The notes beneath the pieces were generated by a model. The model made no database searches. It saw nothing but the letters and a program-made list of their open reading frames with translations, and was not told where the DNA came from. The translations under genes and the position numbers were made by a program. Positions 38,595-46,446 of a stretch of DNA of 64,000 nt are shown one piece after another. This DNA is from Accumulibacter phosphatis (lineage in GTDB: Bacteria > Pseudomonadota > Gammaproteobacteria > Burkholderiales > Rhodocyclaceae). The stretch spans positions 3,224,001 to 3,288,000 of the forward strand of contig NC_013194.1 of the NCBI RefSeq assembly GCF_000024165.1, written 5' to 3'. Every line of letters begins with the position of its first letter. Position 1 is the stretch's first letter.

Positions 38595-39674
38595 TCAGCC
38601 ACCGGTCATCGACATGAAACGTACCACCTGCGGCGTGCTCATCTGGTTGCCGAAGTCGTGGCCCTTGGCCTTGATGCCGAGCGTGCGGACGATCGCTGCG
38701 CGCAGCGGGCCATCGTCGCTCGGGTAGGCACGCAACAGTGGCAGCAATTTGCCGGCATCATTGTTGCCGAGACACGGGTACAGTTCGCCGCGTGCAGTGA
38801 TGCGTACGCGGTTGCACGTGTCACAAAAATTGTGGCTGTGCGGTGCGATGAAGCCGACGCGCGTCGACGTGCCGGGAATCCGCCAATAGCGCGCCGGTCC
38901 ACCCGTCGTTTCGGTCGACGGCAGCAGGACGAAGCGGGTCTGCAGACGCGCCAGCGCTTCCTCACTGCCGAAGTAAGTCGATTGCCGGGCGTGGCCGATG
39001 TCGCCGAGCGGCATTTCCTCGATGAAAGCGATGTCGATCGCCCGGTCGACGGCGAACTGCACGAGGTCAATGAGTTCATCGTCGTTGACGCCGCGCATCA
39101 TCACCGTGTTCAGCTTGAGGCGCTCGAAGCCCGCTGCCTGCGCGGCATCGAGACCACGTAGCACTTTGGCGAGATCGCCGACGCGGGTAATCTCCCGAAA
39201 ACGCTGGGAACGCAGAGTATCGAGGCTGACGTTTATCCGCCGAACGCCGGCAGCGCGCAAGGCGGCAGCAAAGCGATCGAGTTGCGAACCGTTCGTCGTG
39301 ATCACCAGCTCTTTCAGGCCGGAGAGCCCGGCAATCCGCTCGAGCAACCAGATCGCGTTGTGACGGACCAGCGGTTCGCCGCCGGTCACGCGTACCTTGG
39401 TCACCCCGAGATCGACGAACGTGCCGGCAATACGCAGGCATTCCTCGAGCGTCAGCACCTGCGCCCGCGGCAGGAAGGTCATCTCCTCGGCCATGCAGTA
39501 ACTGCACCGGAAGTCGCAACGGTCGGTAATCGACAGCCGAATGTAGGTAACGTGGCGCCCGAATTTGTCTACCAGCGCGCCTTTCGGGTGCCGCGACGTC
39601 ACCGGCGAAATCGGCGGCGACAAGCCGACCGGCGAAGCGGGCACGGCTTCCGGCGTCAAGGATTCATTGCGCAT
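38595..39674 (-). CDS. moaA: GTP 3',8-cyclase (molybdenum cofactor synthesis)
   Basis: 359 residues, radical-SAM enzyme that turns GTP into a cyclic intermediate of molybdopterin. The N-terminal 4Fe-4S site is CDFRCSYC at about 53-60, the second cluster uses CDTCNRVRITARGELYPC in the C-terminal half, and the protein ends in the GG pair (SMTGG) required for catalysis. A 35-residue N-terminal extension before the core is longer than in E. coli. The ATG at 39674 is the first in-frame start; a later one may be used. Confidence 0.96.
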   Translation of the reverse strand: MRNESLTPEAVPASPVGLSPPISPVTSRHPKGALVDKFGRHVTYIRLSITDRCDFRCSYCMAEEMTFLPRAQVLTLEECLRIAGTFVDLGVTKVRVTGGEPLVRHNAIWLLERIAGLSGLKELVITTNGSQLDRFAAALRAAGVRRINVSLDTLRSQRFREITRVGDLAKVLRGLDAAQAAGFERLKLNTVMMRGVNDDELIDLVQFAVDRAIDIAFIEEMPLGDIGHARQSTYFGSEEALARLQTRFVLLPSTETTGGPARYWRIPGTSTRVGFIAPHSHNFCDTCNRVRITARGELYPCLGNNDAGKLLPLLRAYPSDDGPLRAAIVRTLGIKAKGHDFGNQMSTPQVVRFMSMTGG

Positions 39675-39730
39675 GGGCGACCCCCGAGACTGGCCTGCGG
39701 CGAAGCGAAGATGAGAACGGTTCGCGGCCG

Positions 39731-39736
39731 ATTATA
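39731..39736 (-). promoter_or_regulatory. Candidate -10 box for moaA
   Basis: A perfect TATAAT on the minus strand, 57 nt before the moaA start, giving a leader of about 50 nt. The -35 region (GCTTTG at 17 bp) is weak. No Moco riboswitch fold is evident in so short a leader. Confidence 0.4.
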
Positions 39737-39782
39737 GCCGAGTTTGCGCGGCGCAAAGCCGCCGTTCACCCTCCTGCGCCGT

Positions 39783-39816
39783 GCTGCCGGGAGGCGAAGC
39801 CTCACCTGCCGGCAGC
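39783..39816. terminator. Hairpin after htpX
   Basis: GCTGCCGG and CCGGCAGC form an 8-bp outer stem, with a nested GAGGC/GCCTC 5-bp stem inside (loop GAA) and a 5-nt bulge. It sits 10 nt after the stop of htpX (39826) on the minus strand. No T run follows, so it is a possible terminator only. Confidence 0.4.
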
Positions 39817-39825
39817 AGCCGGGGA

Positions 39826-40704
39826 TCAGCCGGCGTGCTCCAGCGCCTCGATGCGCCTGGCGATCGGCGGGTGGCTGGAGAACAGATCCAGCCACCCGGG
39901 ACGCGCGTTGATGCCCGCCGTGGCGACGTTCTGCGGCAGATTGCCGGCTTCCATGCCGCCCAGGCGGCGGAGTGCGGCGACCATCGGTCGCGGCGTGCCC
40001 ATCAACTGCGCGGCGCCGGCGTCGGCGCGGAACTCGCGTGCCCGCGAAAAGTACATGACGATAATGCTGGCCAGGATGCCGAAGGCGATGTCGCAAATCA
40101 CAACGGTGATGGTGTAGGCGATACCGGGCCCCGACTGCTCGTCACCGCCCTTGCGCAGCGCCGAATCGACGAACCACCCGACGACGCGGGCAAGGAAGAT
40201 CACGAAGGTGTTCACGACGCCCTGGATGAGCGTCAAGGTCACCATGTCGCCATTGGCAATGTGTGCGACTTCGTGGGCGAGCACCGCCTCGGCCTCAGCG
40301 CGCGTCATGCTCTGCAGCAAGCCGGTAGAGACCGCCACCAAGGAACTGTTGCGGCTCGCACCAGTGGCAAACGCATTCGGCTCGCCCTCGTAGATGGCGA
40401 CCTCGGGCATCGGCAACCCGGCCTTCTGTGCAAATCGGCCGACCGTTTCAAGCAGCCAGAACTCGGTCGAGTTGGCCGGCGATTCGACAACCCGGGCGCC
40501 GGTGCTCCACTTGGCGATGGTCTTCGACAACCACAGCGAGATGAACGCACCGCCGAAGCCCATGATCAGCGCAAAGAAGAGCAGCCGGCCAAAATCGAGG
40601 CCACCGCTGGTGAAGAACCTGTTCGCCCCGGTGAGCGTGCTGACGATGCCGAGCACCAGCACGATCGCCAGATTGGTTGCAATGAGCAGCATGATACGTT
40701 TCAT
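39826..40704 (-). CDS. htpX: Membrane zinc protease HtpX
   Basis: 292 residues, normal length. Two N-terminal TM segments (MLLIATNLAIVLVLGIV, LLFFALIMGFGGAFISLWLS), then the HEVAH zinc site in AEAVLAHEVAHIANGDMV, two further TM segments, and the third-ligand Glu region EFRADAGAAQLMG. It degrades misfolded membrane proteins under heat or envelope stress. It follows the hpf gene on the same strand with 114 nt between. Confidence 0.95.
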   Translation of the reverse strand: MKRIMLLIATNLAIVLVLGIVSTLTGANRFFTSGGLDFGRLLFFALIMGFGGAFISLWLSKTIAKWSTGARVVESPANSTEFWLLETVGRFAQKAGLPMPEVAIYEGEPNAFATGASRNSSLVAVSTGLLQSMTRAEAEAVLAHEVAHIANGDMVTLTLIQGVVNTFVIFLARVVGWFVDSALRKGGDEQSGPGIAYTITVVICDIAFGILASIIVMYFSRAREFRADAGAAQLMGTPRPMVAALRRLGGMEAGNLPQNVATAGINARPGWLDLFSSHPPIARRIEALEHAG

Positions 40705-40818
40705 GAATCTATCCCGGTGCTGCCAGCATGCCCTGCTTGCCGAAACTGCCGATCAAACCCGGTGAGGCCCGCCGGGCACTGGAGAGTCGCGGCGACGACC
40801 GGTGCAAGCGCCACTGTC

Positions 40819-41205
40819 TCATGCGCCTGAAGGTGCCGACACCATGATTTCCGCCGCCGCCTCGGGGGCCGACCTGGCCACTCCAGGACGGTCGTGGCGA
40901 TGCTCCCGCTGGCGGGCGAGCCGGCGCGAGAGCGTCCGTCCGACTCGGTCGACGGCTCGATCGATGGCGAGGTAAAGATCGCTCTCGATATCGTCGATGG
41001 CGACCTCGGGAGCCCCGGCCATGGCAACCCGGATTTGGCAGCGCTTGTCCTCGCCGCCGCGTGGGCCGTTGATATCGGACAGGCTGACGACAATCCGGCT
41101 GACGTGGTACTGCGCCCAGTCGAGGGCGAAGTGCAGGCGCCGCTCGACATGTTCGCGCAATCCTGCGCTTAGATCAAAGCCCCTGGCCTGGATGACGATC
41201 TGCAT
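40819..41205 (-). CDS. Ribosome hibernation factor (HPF/RaiA-like), short form
   Basis: 128 residues from the ATG at 41205, which has CTCGGGAGGAGAAA upstream; the longer frame has no such site. The fold MQIVIQARGFDLSAGLREHV and RRLHFALDWAQYHVSRIVVSL with EVAIDDIESDLYLAIDRAVDRVGRTL matches the sigma-54 modulation/S30EA domain. It binds the 30S subunit and helps dimerise or silence ribosomes in stationary phase. The C-terminal 20 residues are Ala-rich and not conserved. Confidence 0.88.
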   Translation of the reverse strand: MQIVIQARGFDLSAGLREHVERRLHFALDWAQYHVSRIVVSLSDINGPRGGEDKRCQIRVAMAGAPEVAIDDIESDLYLAIDRAVDRVGRTLSRRLARQREHRHDRPGVARSAPEAAAEIMVSAPSGA

Positions 41206-41315
41206 GCTATTTCTCCTCCCGAGTCGAAAGAGCCACCAGTCTAGGACAAGGCAAAACATCGAACAAATCGAATATCCTGTACTCTAAGTTCCGTTTTCCT
41301 ACCATCATCCCGCAC

Positions 41316-42332
41316 ATGTCCGCACTCAACTACAAGCACCTGCGCTACTTCTGGATGGTCGCCAAGTCGGGATCGATCGCGCGCGCCTGCGAACAACTGC
41401 ACCTCACCCCGCAGGCGGTGAGCGGTCAGTTGCGCGAGCTCGAAGAAGCGCTCGGCGTCGAACTGCTCCGCCGCGCCGGACGCGGCCTCGAACTCACCGA
41501 GGCAGGCCGACGCATTCTGAGCTACGCCGACGAGATCTTCTCGCTCGGCGACGAACTTCTCGACGTCGCGCGTGACCAGACGACGCGCAAGATTCTCCCG
41601 TTCGCCGTCGGCATCGCCGATTCAGTGCCGAAATCGGTGGCCCATCGCCTCGTTGCGCCGGCCCTGCACCTGCCGGAAGCGGTCCGCCTGATTTGTCGTG
41701 AGGGGCGCCTGAACGCACTTCTTGGCGACCTGGCGGTGCACCGCCTCGACATGGTGATCGCCGACCGGCCGATGCCCACGAATCTGAATGTACGCGGCTA
41801 CAGTCACCTCCTCGGCGACAGCGACCTCAGCGTTTTCGCCGCGCCCGAACTGGCGGAGACGCTCGGCGGCAGCTTTCCCGATCTGCTCCAGGGCGCTCCT
41901 TTCCTGCTGCCGGGCGACGACGTGGCGATCCGCGCGCGCCTCGAGCAGTGGTTCGAGGCCAGGCAGGTGTACCCGCGAATCGTTGGCGAGTTCGACGACA
42001 GTGCGCTGCTCAAATCGTTCGGACAAGCCGGTGCCGGGCTGTTCGTCGCACCAACGGCGATTGCCGCCTACGTCACGGATCAGTATCGCGTCGTTGTCGT
42101 TGGACGCATCGAATCGATCAGCGAACAGCTCTTCGCCATCACCACCGAGCGTCGCTTGAGCCACCCAGCCATCGTCGCCATCATCCAGGTTGCCCGCGAC
42201 GAGGTATTCCGCACCTCGACGCCGACCGCCGGTGAAAACGGGAGAACCGACCCAACCGCGAAGCCGGCCCGCGCGCGGCGTTCCCGGGCGCCCGCACCAT
42301 TGACCGCGGTCCCTATGCGCCAGAAGGGATAA
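41316..42332 (+). CDS. nhaR: LysR-type regulator, NhaR
   Basis: 338 residues. The N-terminal winged helix MSALNYKHLRYFWMVAKSG and SIARACEQLHLTPQAVSGQLRE matches NhaR, followed by the substrate-binding domain with LAVHRLDMVIADRPMPTNL and SHLLGDSDLSVFAAPELAE. NhaR controls Na+/H+ antiporter genes and biofilm genes (pga in E. coli) in response to Na+. It has a 30-residue basic tail (KPARARRSRAPA) not usual in the family. It is divergent from hpf with a 110-nt gap. Confidence 0.93.
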   Translation: MSALNYKHLRYFWMVAKSGSIARACEQLHLTPQAVSGQLRELEEALGVELLRRAGRGLELTEAGRRILSYADEIFSLGDELLDVARDQTTRKILPFAVGIADSVPKSVAHRLVAPALHLPEAVRLICREGRLNALLGDLAVHRLDMVIADRPMPTNLNVRGYSHLLGDSDLSVFAAPELAETLGGSFPDLLQGAPFLLPGDDVAIRARLEQWFEARQVYPRIVGEFDDSALLKSFGQAGAGLFVAPTAIAAYVTDQYRVVVVGRIESISEQLFAITTERRLSHPAIVAIIQVARDEVFRTSTPTAGENGRTDPTAKPARARRSRAPAPLTAVPMRQKG

Positions 42333-42437
42333 CAATCCTGTTTTCTCGAACTATCGCGCCACATAATTCTGCTTTTCTTCCTTCAGCCAGACACCTATTC
42401 TCCGTCCGTCGACACCCTTGACTTATAGGAGAAACTG

Positions 42438-43340
42438 ATGAAAATGCTATCGATGCTGACCGCCGTTCTTGCATTCGGCTTGACACTGACATTGACGATC
42501 GGCGACGCGGAAGCTGCCAGCAAACGCCTCGGCGCAGGCAAGTCGTCAGGCATGCAACGCGAAGCCGTGAGCGCAGACAAGTCCCCGGCCGGCTCGCCAG
42601 CCATGGCCGCGAGCGCCGCCAAGGCACCAACAGCCGCAGCAGCCGCGGCCCAACCCAAGCGTTCGTGGATGGGTCCGCTTGCCGGCCTTGCCGCGGGCCT
42701 CGGTCTCGCCGCGCTGGCTTCCCACTTTGGGTTCGGAGAAGAACTTGCTTCGATGCTTATGATCGGTCTGCTGGTGGTGGCCGTGATGGTAGCGATTGGC
42801 TTCGTCATGCGCCGCCGCGCCGCCGCCCAACAACCTGCTTTGGCCGGAGCCGGGGGATTTCAGTACGCCGCGCCGGATGCTCTTAACGGCGGTATGGCAC
42901 GCGTGGAGGCTGGGCCATCGATGCCGGCCGGCACGTCGACCGAAGCGGTCACCGCCGGCGGCAACATCCCGGCCGACTTCGACGTCGAGGGCTTCGTGCG
43001 CAACGCCAAAATCAGCTTCATCCGCCTGCAGGCCGCCAACGACGCCGGTAACCTCGACGATATTCGCGAGTTTACGACGCCGGAGATGTTTGCCGAGGTA
43101 CGAATGAATATCGCTGATCGCGGCCCCGTGGCGCAGGAAACCGATGTGGTCTCCATCGACGCCCAGGTACTCGATGTCGCCGAAGAGGAATCACGCTATC
43201 TCGTCAGCGTACGCTTCACCGGCCTGATCCGCGAGGACAAGGCGGCCGCGCCCGAGCCGGTCGACGAAATCTGGCACCTGATCAAGCCCCGCGACGGCAA
43301 GAGCGGCTGGGTCCTTGCCGGCATCCAGCAGGTTCAGTAG
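42438..43340 (+). CDS. Tim44-domain exported protein
   Basis: 300 residues. A signal peptide (cleavage near residue 27, DAEAAS) leads to an Ala/Pro-rich linker, then two short TM segments (GPLAGLAAGLGLAALASHFGF and MLMIGLLVVAVMVAIGFVM, near 77-123). The C-terminal 130 residues form the Tim44-like domain (DVEGFVRNAKISFIRLQAAND, LDDIREFTTPEMFAEVRMNI). The bacterial family is probably membrane-bound with the Tim44 fold that binds lipid or protein in mitochondria; its role in bacteria is unknown. Ribosome site TATAGGAGAAA. Confidence 0.85.
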   Translation: MKMLSMLTAVLAFGLTLTLTIGDAEAASKRLGAGKSSGMQREAVSADKSPAGSPAMAASAAKAPTAAAAAAQPKRSWMGPLAGLAAGLGLAALASHFGFGEELASMLMIGLLVVAVMVAIGFVMRRRAAAQQPALAGAGGFQYAAPDALNGGMARVEAGPSMPAGTSTEAVTAGGNIPADFDVEGFVRNAKISFIRLQAANDAGNLDDIREFTTPEMFAEVRMNIADRGPVAQETDVVSIDAQVLDVAEEESRYLVSVRFTGLIREDKAAAPEPVDEIWHLIKPRDGKSGWVLAGIQQVQ

Positions 43341-43349
43341 GCTGTGGCC

Positions 43350-43385
43350 GCCCACGGCGAGCGCCGACCGGGGCTCGCCGTGGGC
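43350..43385. terminator. 13-bp perfect hairpin between convergent genes
   Basis: GCCCACGGCGAGC (43350-43362) and GCTCGCCGTGGGC (43373-43385) pair perfectly with a 10-nt loop. It lies 9 nt after the Tim44 gene stop and touches the DUF3047 stop at 43387, so it can serve both genes. No T run is seen on either side. Confidence 0.55.
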
Positions 43386-43386
43386 C

Positions 43387-44166
43387 CTACCGGCGCGCCT
43401 CGAACCAGAGATCACTAAAACGCGCCTCAACCGTGCCGCCCGTGTTGTCGGTATCGGCAGCCAGCGCAACGCCCGAGACAGGCGGCACCGGAGCGCCGAA
43501 GGCGTCGCGAAAATCGGCAGCAACGTCGCGCCGGACCTCCCTCCACTGCCCGGCGTGCGCATTCCCCGAATCAACGACGATCATCCGCAGGCGATCGGTA
43601 TAGGCATTCCAACCCGTCTCGCCGGCGACCTGCGCCGTTCCCCAGACGTAGCACAGAGCGGCGGCGGGAAGTTCGGCGCTGTGCAGCAAGCGCGCCGCGG
43701 AAATCTTCATTCGGTCGCCGAGACTCAACCGATCCAGCGGCAGGTCAAAGAGGACGTAGACACGAGCCGCGTAATCGTCTCCGGCTTTGCGCCGCAGGTC
43801 GGAACCGGCGAGCGCATGCGAGACCCACCAGCGCCACCTGAGCAGGGGCGTGGCCGCGGCATCGACCCGCAACGACACCGCCAGACTCGAAGCGGAGCGA
43901 TCGGAAGTCACGCGCAGCACGCTTCCGTCATCCTCGGCCAGGAGATCAAAGCTGTTCCGCCGCTCGACCGAGGGTAGCGTCTGATGCGCCCAGCCAGCGG
44001 GCAAGCGCTTTCCGGGCAGGTTGGTCGAAAAACGCGGCAAGTCGATGCGTAGTGGGCCCGGACTCTCCGCGGCGCGGGCAGAGAACACCGAAGCCACACC
44101 CGCGGTGCCGACGGCCGGCAACACGGCCACCAGCGCCAGCGACATCCGGCGACGGTTCGTATTCAT
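43387..44166 (-). CDS. DUF3047 exported protein
   Basis: 259 residues from the ATG at 44166 (MNTNRRRMSLALVAVLPAVG, a signal peptide with a twin-Arg-like RRR start, ending near ARAAES). The DUF3047 fold follows: LPAGWAHQTLPSV, LLRWRWWVSHALAGSD, DDYAARVYVLFD, and the end SGVALAADTDNTGGTVEARF, with the W-rich beta sandwich. It overlaps the TIGR04282-type gene by 4 nt (ATGA). The role is unknown; the domain looks like a carbohydrate-binding sandwich. Confidence 0.85.
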   Translation of the reverse strand: MNTNRRRMSLALVAVLPAVGTAGVASVFSARAAESPGPLRIDLPRFSTNLPGKRLPAGWAHQTLPSVERRNSFDLLAEDDGSVLRVTSDRSASSLAVSLRVDAAATPLLRWRWWVSHALAGSDLRRKAGDDYAARVYVLFDLPLDRLSLGDRMKISAARLLHSAELPAAALCYVWGTAQVAGETGWNAYTDRLRMIVVDSGNAHAGQWREVRRDVAADFRDAFGAPVPPVSGVALAADTDNTGGTVEARFSDLWFEARR

Positions 44167-44810
44167 GGGCTCCACGCCCGGTATCCCTCCAGCGTGGCCA
44201 GGCGCGGCAGGTCCTCGGGCCGATCGACGTCCCACAAGGTCGGCAGCTCGACCCAGCGCAAGCCAAGCTCGGACAGGCGCTCCCGGGTCTGCGCCATGAC
44301 CCGCTCGCTACCCCAGTCGATACCCTCGAAGAGGCGCGGTTGCGGGCCACGCAGACCAACGAGCACGTAGCCGCCATCCTCGGCGGGGACGAACACCGCA
44401 TCGTTCGGGCCATCCCCATCGCCACGCAACACCCGCGCTGCAGCGACCAGGTGCGCGCCCAGCAAGACCGGGCAGTCGGTGCCGATCAGCACCACCGGGC
44501 CGGAATACGCCGCAAACACCGCCGCCATGCGTGCGCCAAGGTCACCCTCCGACTGGCTGCGCAATTCGACAGCAAGGCGGCGGCGCAAGGCGCGAAAGAA
44601 ACGATGCTGACAATGCGGCGCCCCCCACAGGATCACGCCACCGGTCGCCGCGCGGCTGGCCTCGACCAGCGCCTGCAGGGTGAAGCGACGTTGCAGGCGC
44701 GCGGCGCCGACGGCGCCGAGCGCGGGGATCAGGCGGGTCTTGGCCGCGCCAGGCTGCGGCGCACGCGCCATGACGGCGACATGGACCGGTTCAGCGCTGC
44801 CGTGGCGCAT
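44163..44810 (-). CDS. TIGR04282-type glycosyltransferase (arsenosugar locus)
   Basis: 215 residues from the ATG at 44810; an ATG at 44864 is the first in frame but would overlap the upstream gene by more than 70 nt. The GT-A-like fold has VAVMARAPQPGAAKTRLIP at the nucleotide site, VLIGTDCPVLLGAHL with its DC acid pair, and AEDGGYVLVGLRGPQPRLFE. The family is named for a link to arsenosugar synthesis, but many members lie outside it. Partners here are the TIGR04283-type gene upstream (20-nt overlap) and DUF3047 downstream. Confidence 0.85.
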   Translation of the reverse strand: MRHGSAEPVHVAVMARAPQPGAAKTRLIPALGAVGAARLQRRFTLQALVEASRAATGGVILWGAPHCQHRFFRALRRRLAVELRSQSEGDLGARMAAVFAAYSGPVVLIGTDCPVLLGAHLVAAARVLRGDGDGPNDAVFVPAEDGGYVLVGLRGPQPRLFEGIDWGSERVMAQTRERLSELGLRWVELPTLWDVDRPEDLPRLATLEGYRAWSP

Positions 44811-45501
44811 AGCCGTAGAGAATCGCCAGCTGCTGTGGATCCGCACCGAGGAAGTAACGGGCACGCAGGCACCACATCAGCAGGATGGTGCGCAGGACGC
44901 CATGCTTCTGCCAGCGACGCGCGGAAGTGACGACTCTTTGGCGCAGGCAGGCGGGCCGGGCAAGGCGTTTGAGGCGCTTCGACAAGGCGATGTCCTCCAT
45001 CAAGGGCAACTCCGGATAGCCACCCACCGTCTCGAAGACCTCGCGCCGAACGAAAATCGCCTGGTCGCCGGTGGCTATCCCGGTCAGGCGCGAGCGCCAG
45101 TTCATCATCCGCTCGACGACACGCAGCAGCGGCTGGCGGCCGTCAATTCGTACGTCGAAACGTCCCCAGCAGGCACCCGTGGTGATGGCGCGGCGAATCA
45201 GATCGTCGGCCGCCAGCGGCAGCGCCGTGTCGGCGTGCAGAAACAGCAGTACCTGTCCCTGACTGGCGAGCGCCCCGGCGTTCATCTGCATCGCCCGCCC
45301 GCGCGCCGATACGATTAGCTGATCGACCTCCGGGGCAGCGAGAGCCGGCGTTCCGTCGGAACTGCCGCCGTCTACCAGCACCAACTCGGCACCGCGCTCC
45401 CTGAAAACGCGCAACGCCATGAGTTGCCGGGTCACCGTCTCGGCTTCATTCAGTACCGGCAGAATCACCGAGAGGAAGGGACTTCCGTTCGAACTCGTCA
45501 T
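44791..45501 (-). CDS. TIGR04283-type glycosyltransferase (arsenosugar locus)
   Basis: 236 residues, family 2 glycosyltransferase. SVILPVLNEAETVTRQLMAL is the start of the GT2 fold, ELVLVDGGSSDGTPALA has the nucleotide-binding Asp, LLFLHADTALP carries the metal-binding DxD-like site and GDQAIFVRREVF the acceptor loop; LMEDIALSKRLKR is the catalytic ED. It is the first gene of a three-gene minus-strand operon. ArsS lies divergent, about 950 nt away. Confidence 0.88.
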   Translation of the reverse strand: MTSSNGSPFLSVILPVLNEAETVTRQLMALRVFRERGAELVLVDGGSSDGTPALAAPEVDQLIVSARGRAMQMNAGALASQGQVLLFLHADTALPLAADDLIRRAITTGACWGRFDVRIDGRQPLLRVVERMMNWRSRLTGIATGDQAIFVRREVFETVGGYPELPLMEDIALSKRLKRLARPACLRQRVVTSARRWQKHGVLRTILLMWCLRARYFLGADPQQLAILYGYAPRQR

Positions 45502-45874
45502 CGCCGATGCACCTGTGCCTCCAGATCAGGTGGCTGCGCACAGCCGCCGCCACATGCGCACAAGTGTATGACCAAAAGGGGATGCGGGGAATGGACAGCC
45601 GGCGCGACGCGGGACAGCGGGCGCGCATGGCGACGCCCGGCCCAACTCAGGCGCGAGCCCTTGGGTATGCCGGCCGTGAAAAACGCGGGCGCAGCAGGGA
45701 TCGCTCGGGCACGCGAAGAAGTCCGCAGGTCGACGGCCGGTGTCGGCGAATCGGCGACGCCGGCCCCATTTCGAGACGCGCTCCCTCAGTGGCTGGCGCG
45801 CGAGAACCTACGGGGAAACTCCGCGGGCAGCGCGGAGACAGGGGGAACCAAGCAGCTGGCCCGGCCGCGACGTA
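45502..45874. other. Intergenic stretch, one short hairpin
   Basis: 373 nt upstream of the TIGR04283 gene. The plus-strand frames here are Arg-rich shadows without ribosome sites. A perfect 7-bp hairpin (CTCCGCG/CGCGGAG, 45819-45837, loop GGCAG) lies 38 nt beyond the stop of the 44-aa gene and may end its transcript. Confidence 0.45.
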
Positions 45875-46009
45875 CTACCGTGCGTTGCCGCCGTGCTGAC
45901 GATGACGGGCGAACCAATCAACAACCACACCTATGCCCGGTGACGCCAGAAAGGCAACCATGACAAGAATGGTGAAACTCGCCCCGAGTACGGGGATGTC
46001 CGCCGCCAT
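45875..46009 (-). CDS. Small single-helix membrane protein, 44 aa
   Basis: Starts MAADIPVLGASFTILVMVAF after AGAAGGAGAAGGAAA, a strong ribosome site. Residues 8-32 form one TM helix (ASFTILVMVAFLASPGIGV), followed by a basic tail (WFARHRQHGGNAR). It is too small for family recognition. Position between the two arms of the arsenosugar locus could be chance. Real but unproven. Confidence 0.5.
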   Translation of the reverse strand: MAADIPVLGASFTILVMVAFLASPGIGVVVDWFARHRQHGGNAR

Positions 46010-46446
46010 TTTCCTTCTCCTTCTGCTTGTGAATGACCTCGTGACGATCGAGGTCAGGTGTATTTGGGTGTATTGCAAGGACCTCTCGTCATGCCAGGGT
46101 CGATGGGAACTTTAGGTCGCCAACGTGACGTAGACAAACGATGAATTCTCATCCGATGCATGAGAATTCCTCATTCATGCAACGCTCTGCCCTTCTGCGT
46201 TACGAGGTCTACCCGCATCGTCCGCCATGGGTGGCGACTTGCTCACCGGCCTGCCGCTGGTCAGAAAGCTGAAACCGATGGCCAGTTGTGGCAAGCTGGC
46301 GTGGATGGACCGGCCGGCTACCTGCGTGACAGGCCTCGTCGCACCAGCGTCGGGCCCGCACACCGATCGAGGGCTGTAAGGAACATCCTCTGCCGGACGA
46401 CCAAGGCGAGAAGACCAACCACGATTCCACTGGAGAACCTGCCAAC
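46010..46446. other. Intergenic stretch upstream of arsS
   Basis: 437 nt. It holds the inverted repeat at 46143-46169, a direct repeat GTGTATT-TGG-GTGTATT near 46060-46076, and GC-rich sequence. Frames here lack a ribosome site. It probably carries the arsS promoter. Confidence 0.5.
46143..46169. promoter_or_regulatory. Perfect 10-bp inverted repeat upstream of arsS
   Basis: GAATTCTCAT, spacer CCGATGC (7 nt) and ATGAGAATTC. Both arms are exact. It lies 278 nt before arsS and 134 nt before the 44-aa gene, and is AT-rich in a GC-rich region, which suits a regulator site. It does not fit the ArsR consensus I know. Confidence 0.5.

Noticed and set aside
45507..45899. 130-aa Arg-rich frame
   Set aside because: Composition of a GC shadow, no start signal, antisense to the end of the 44-aa gene.
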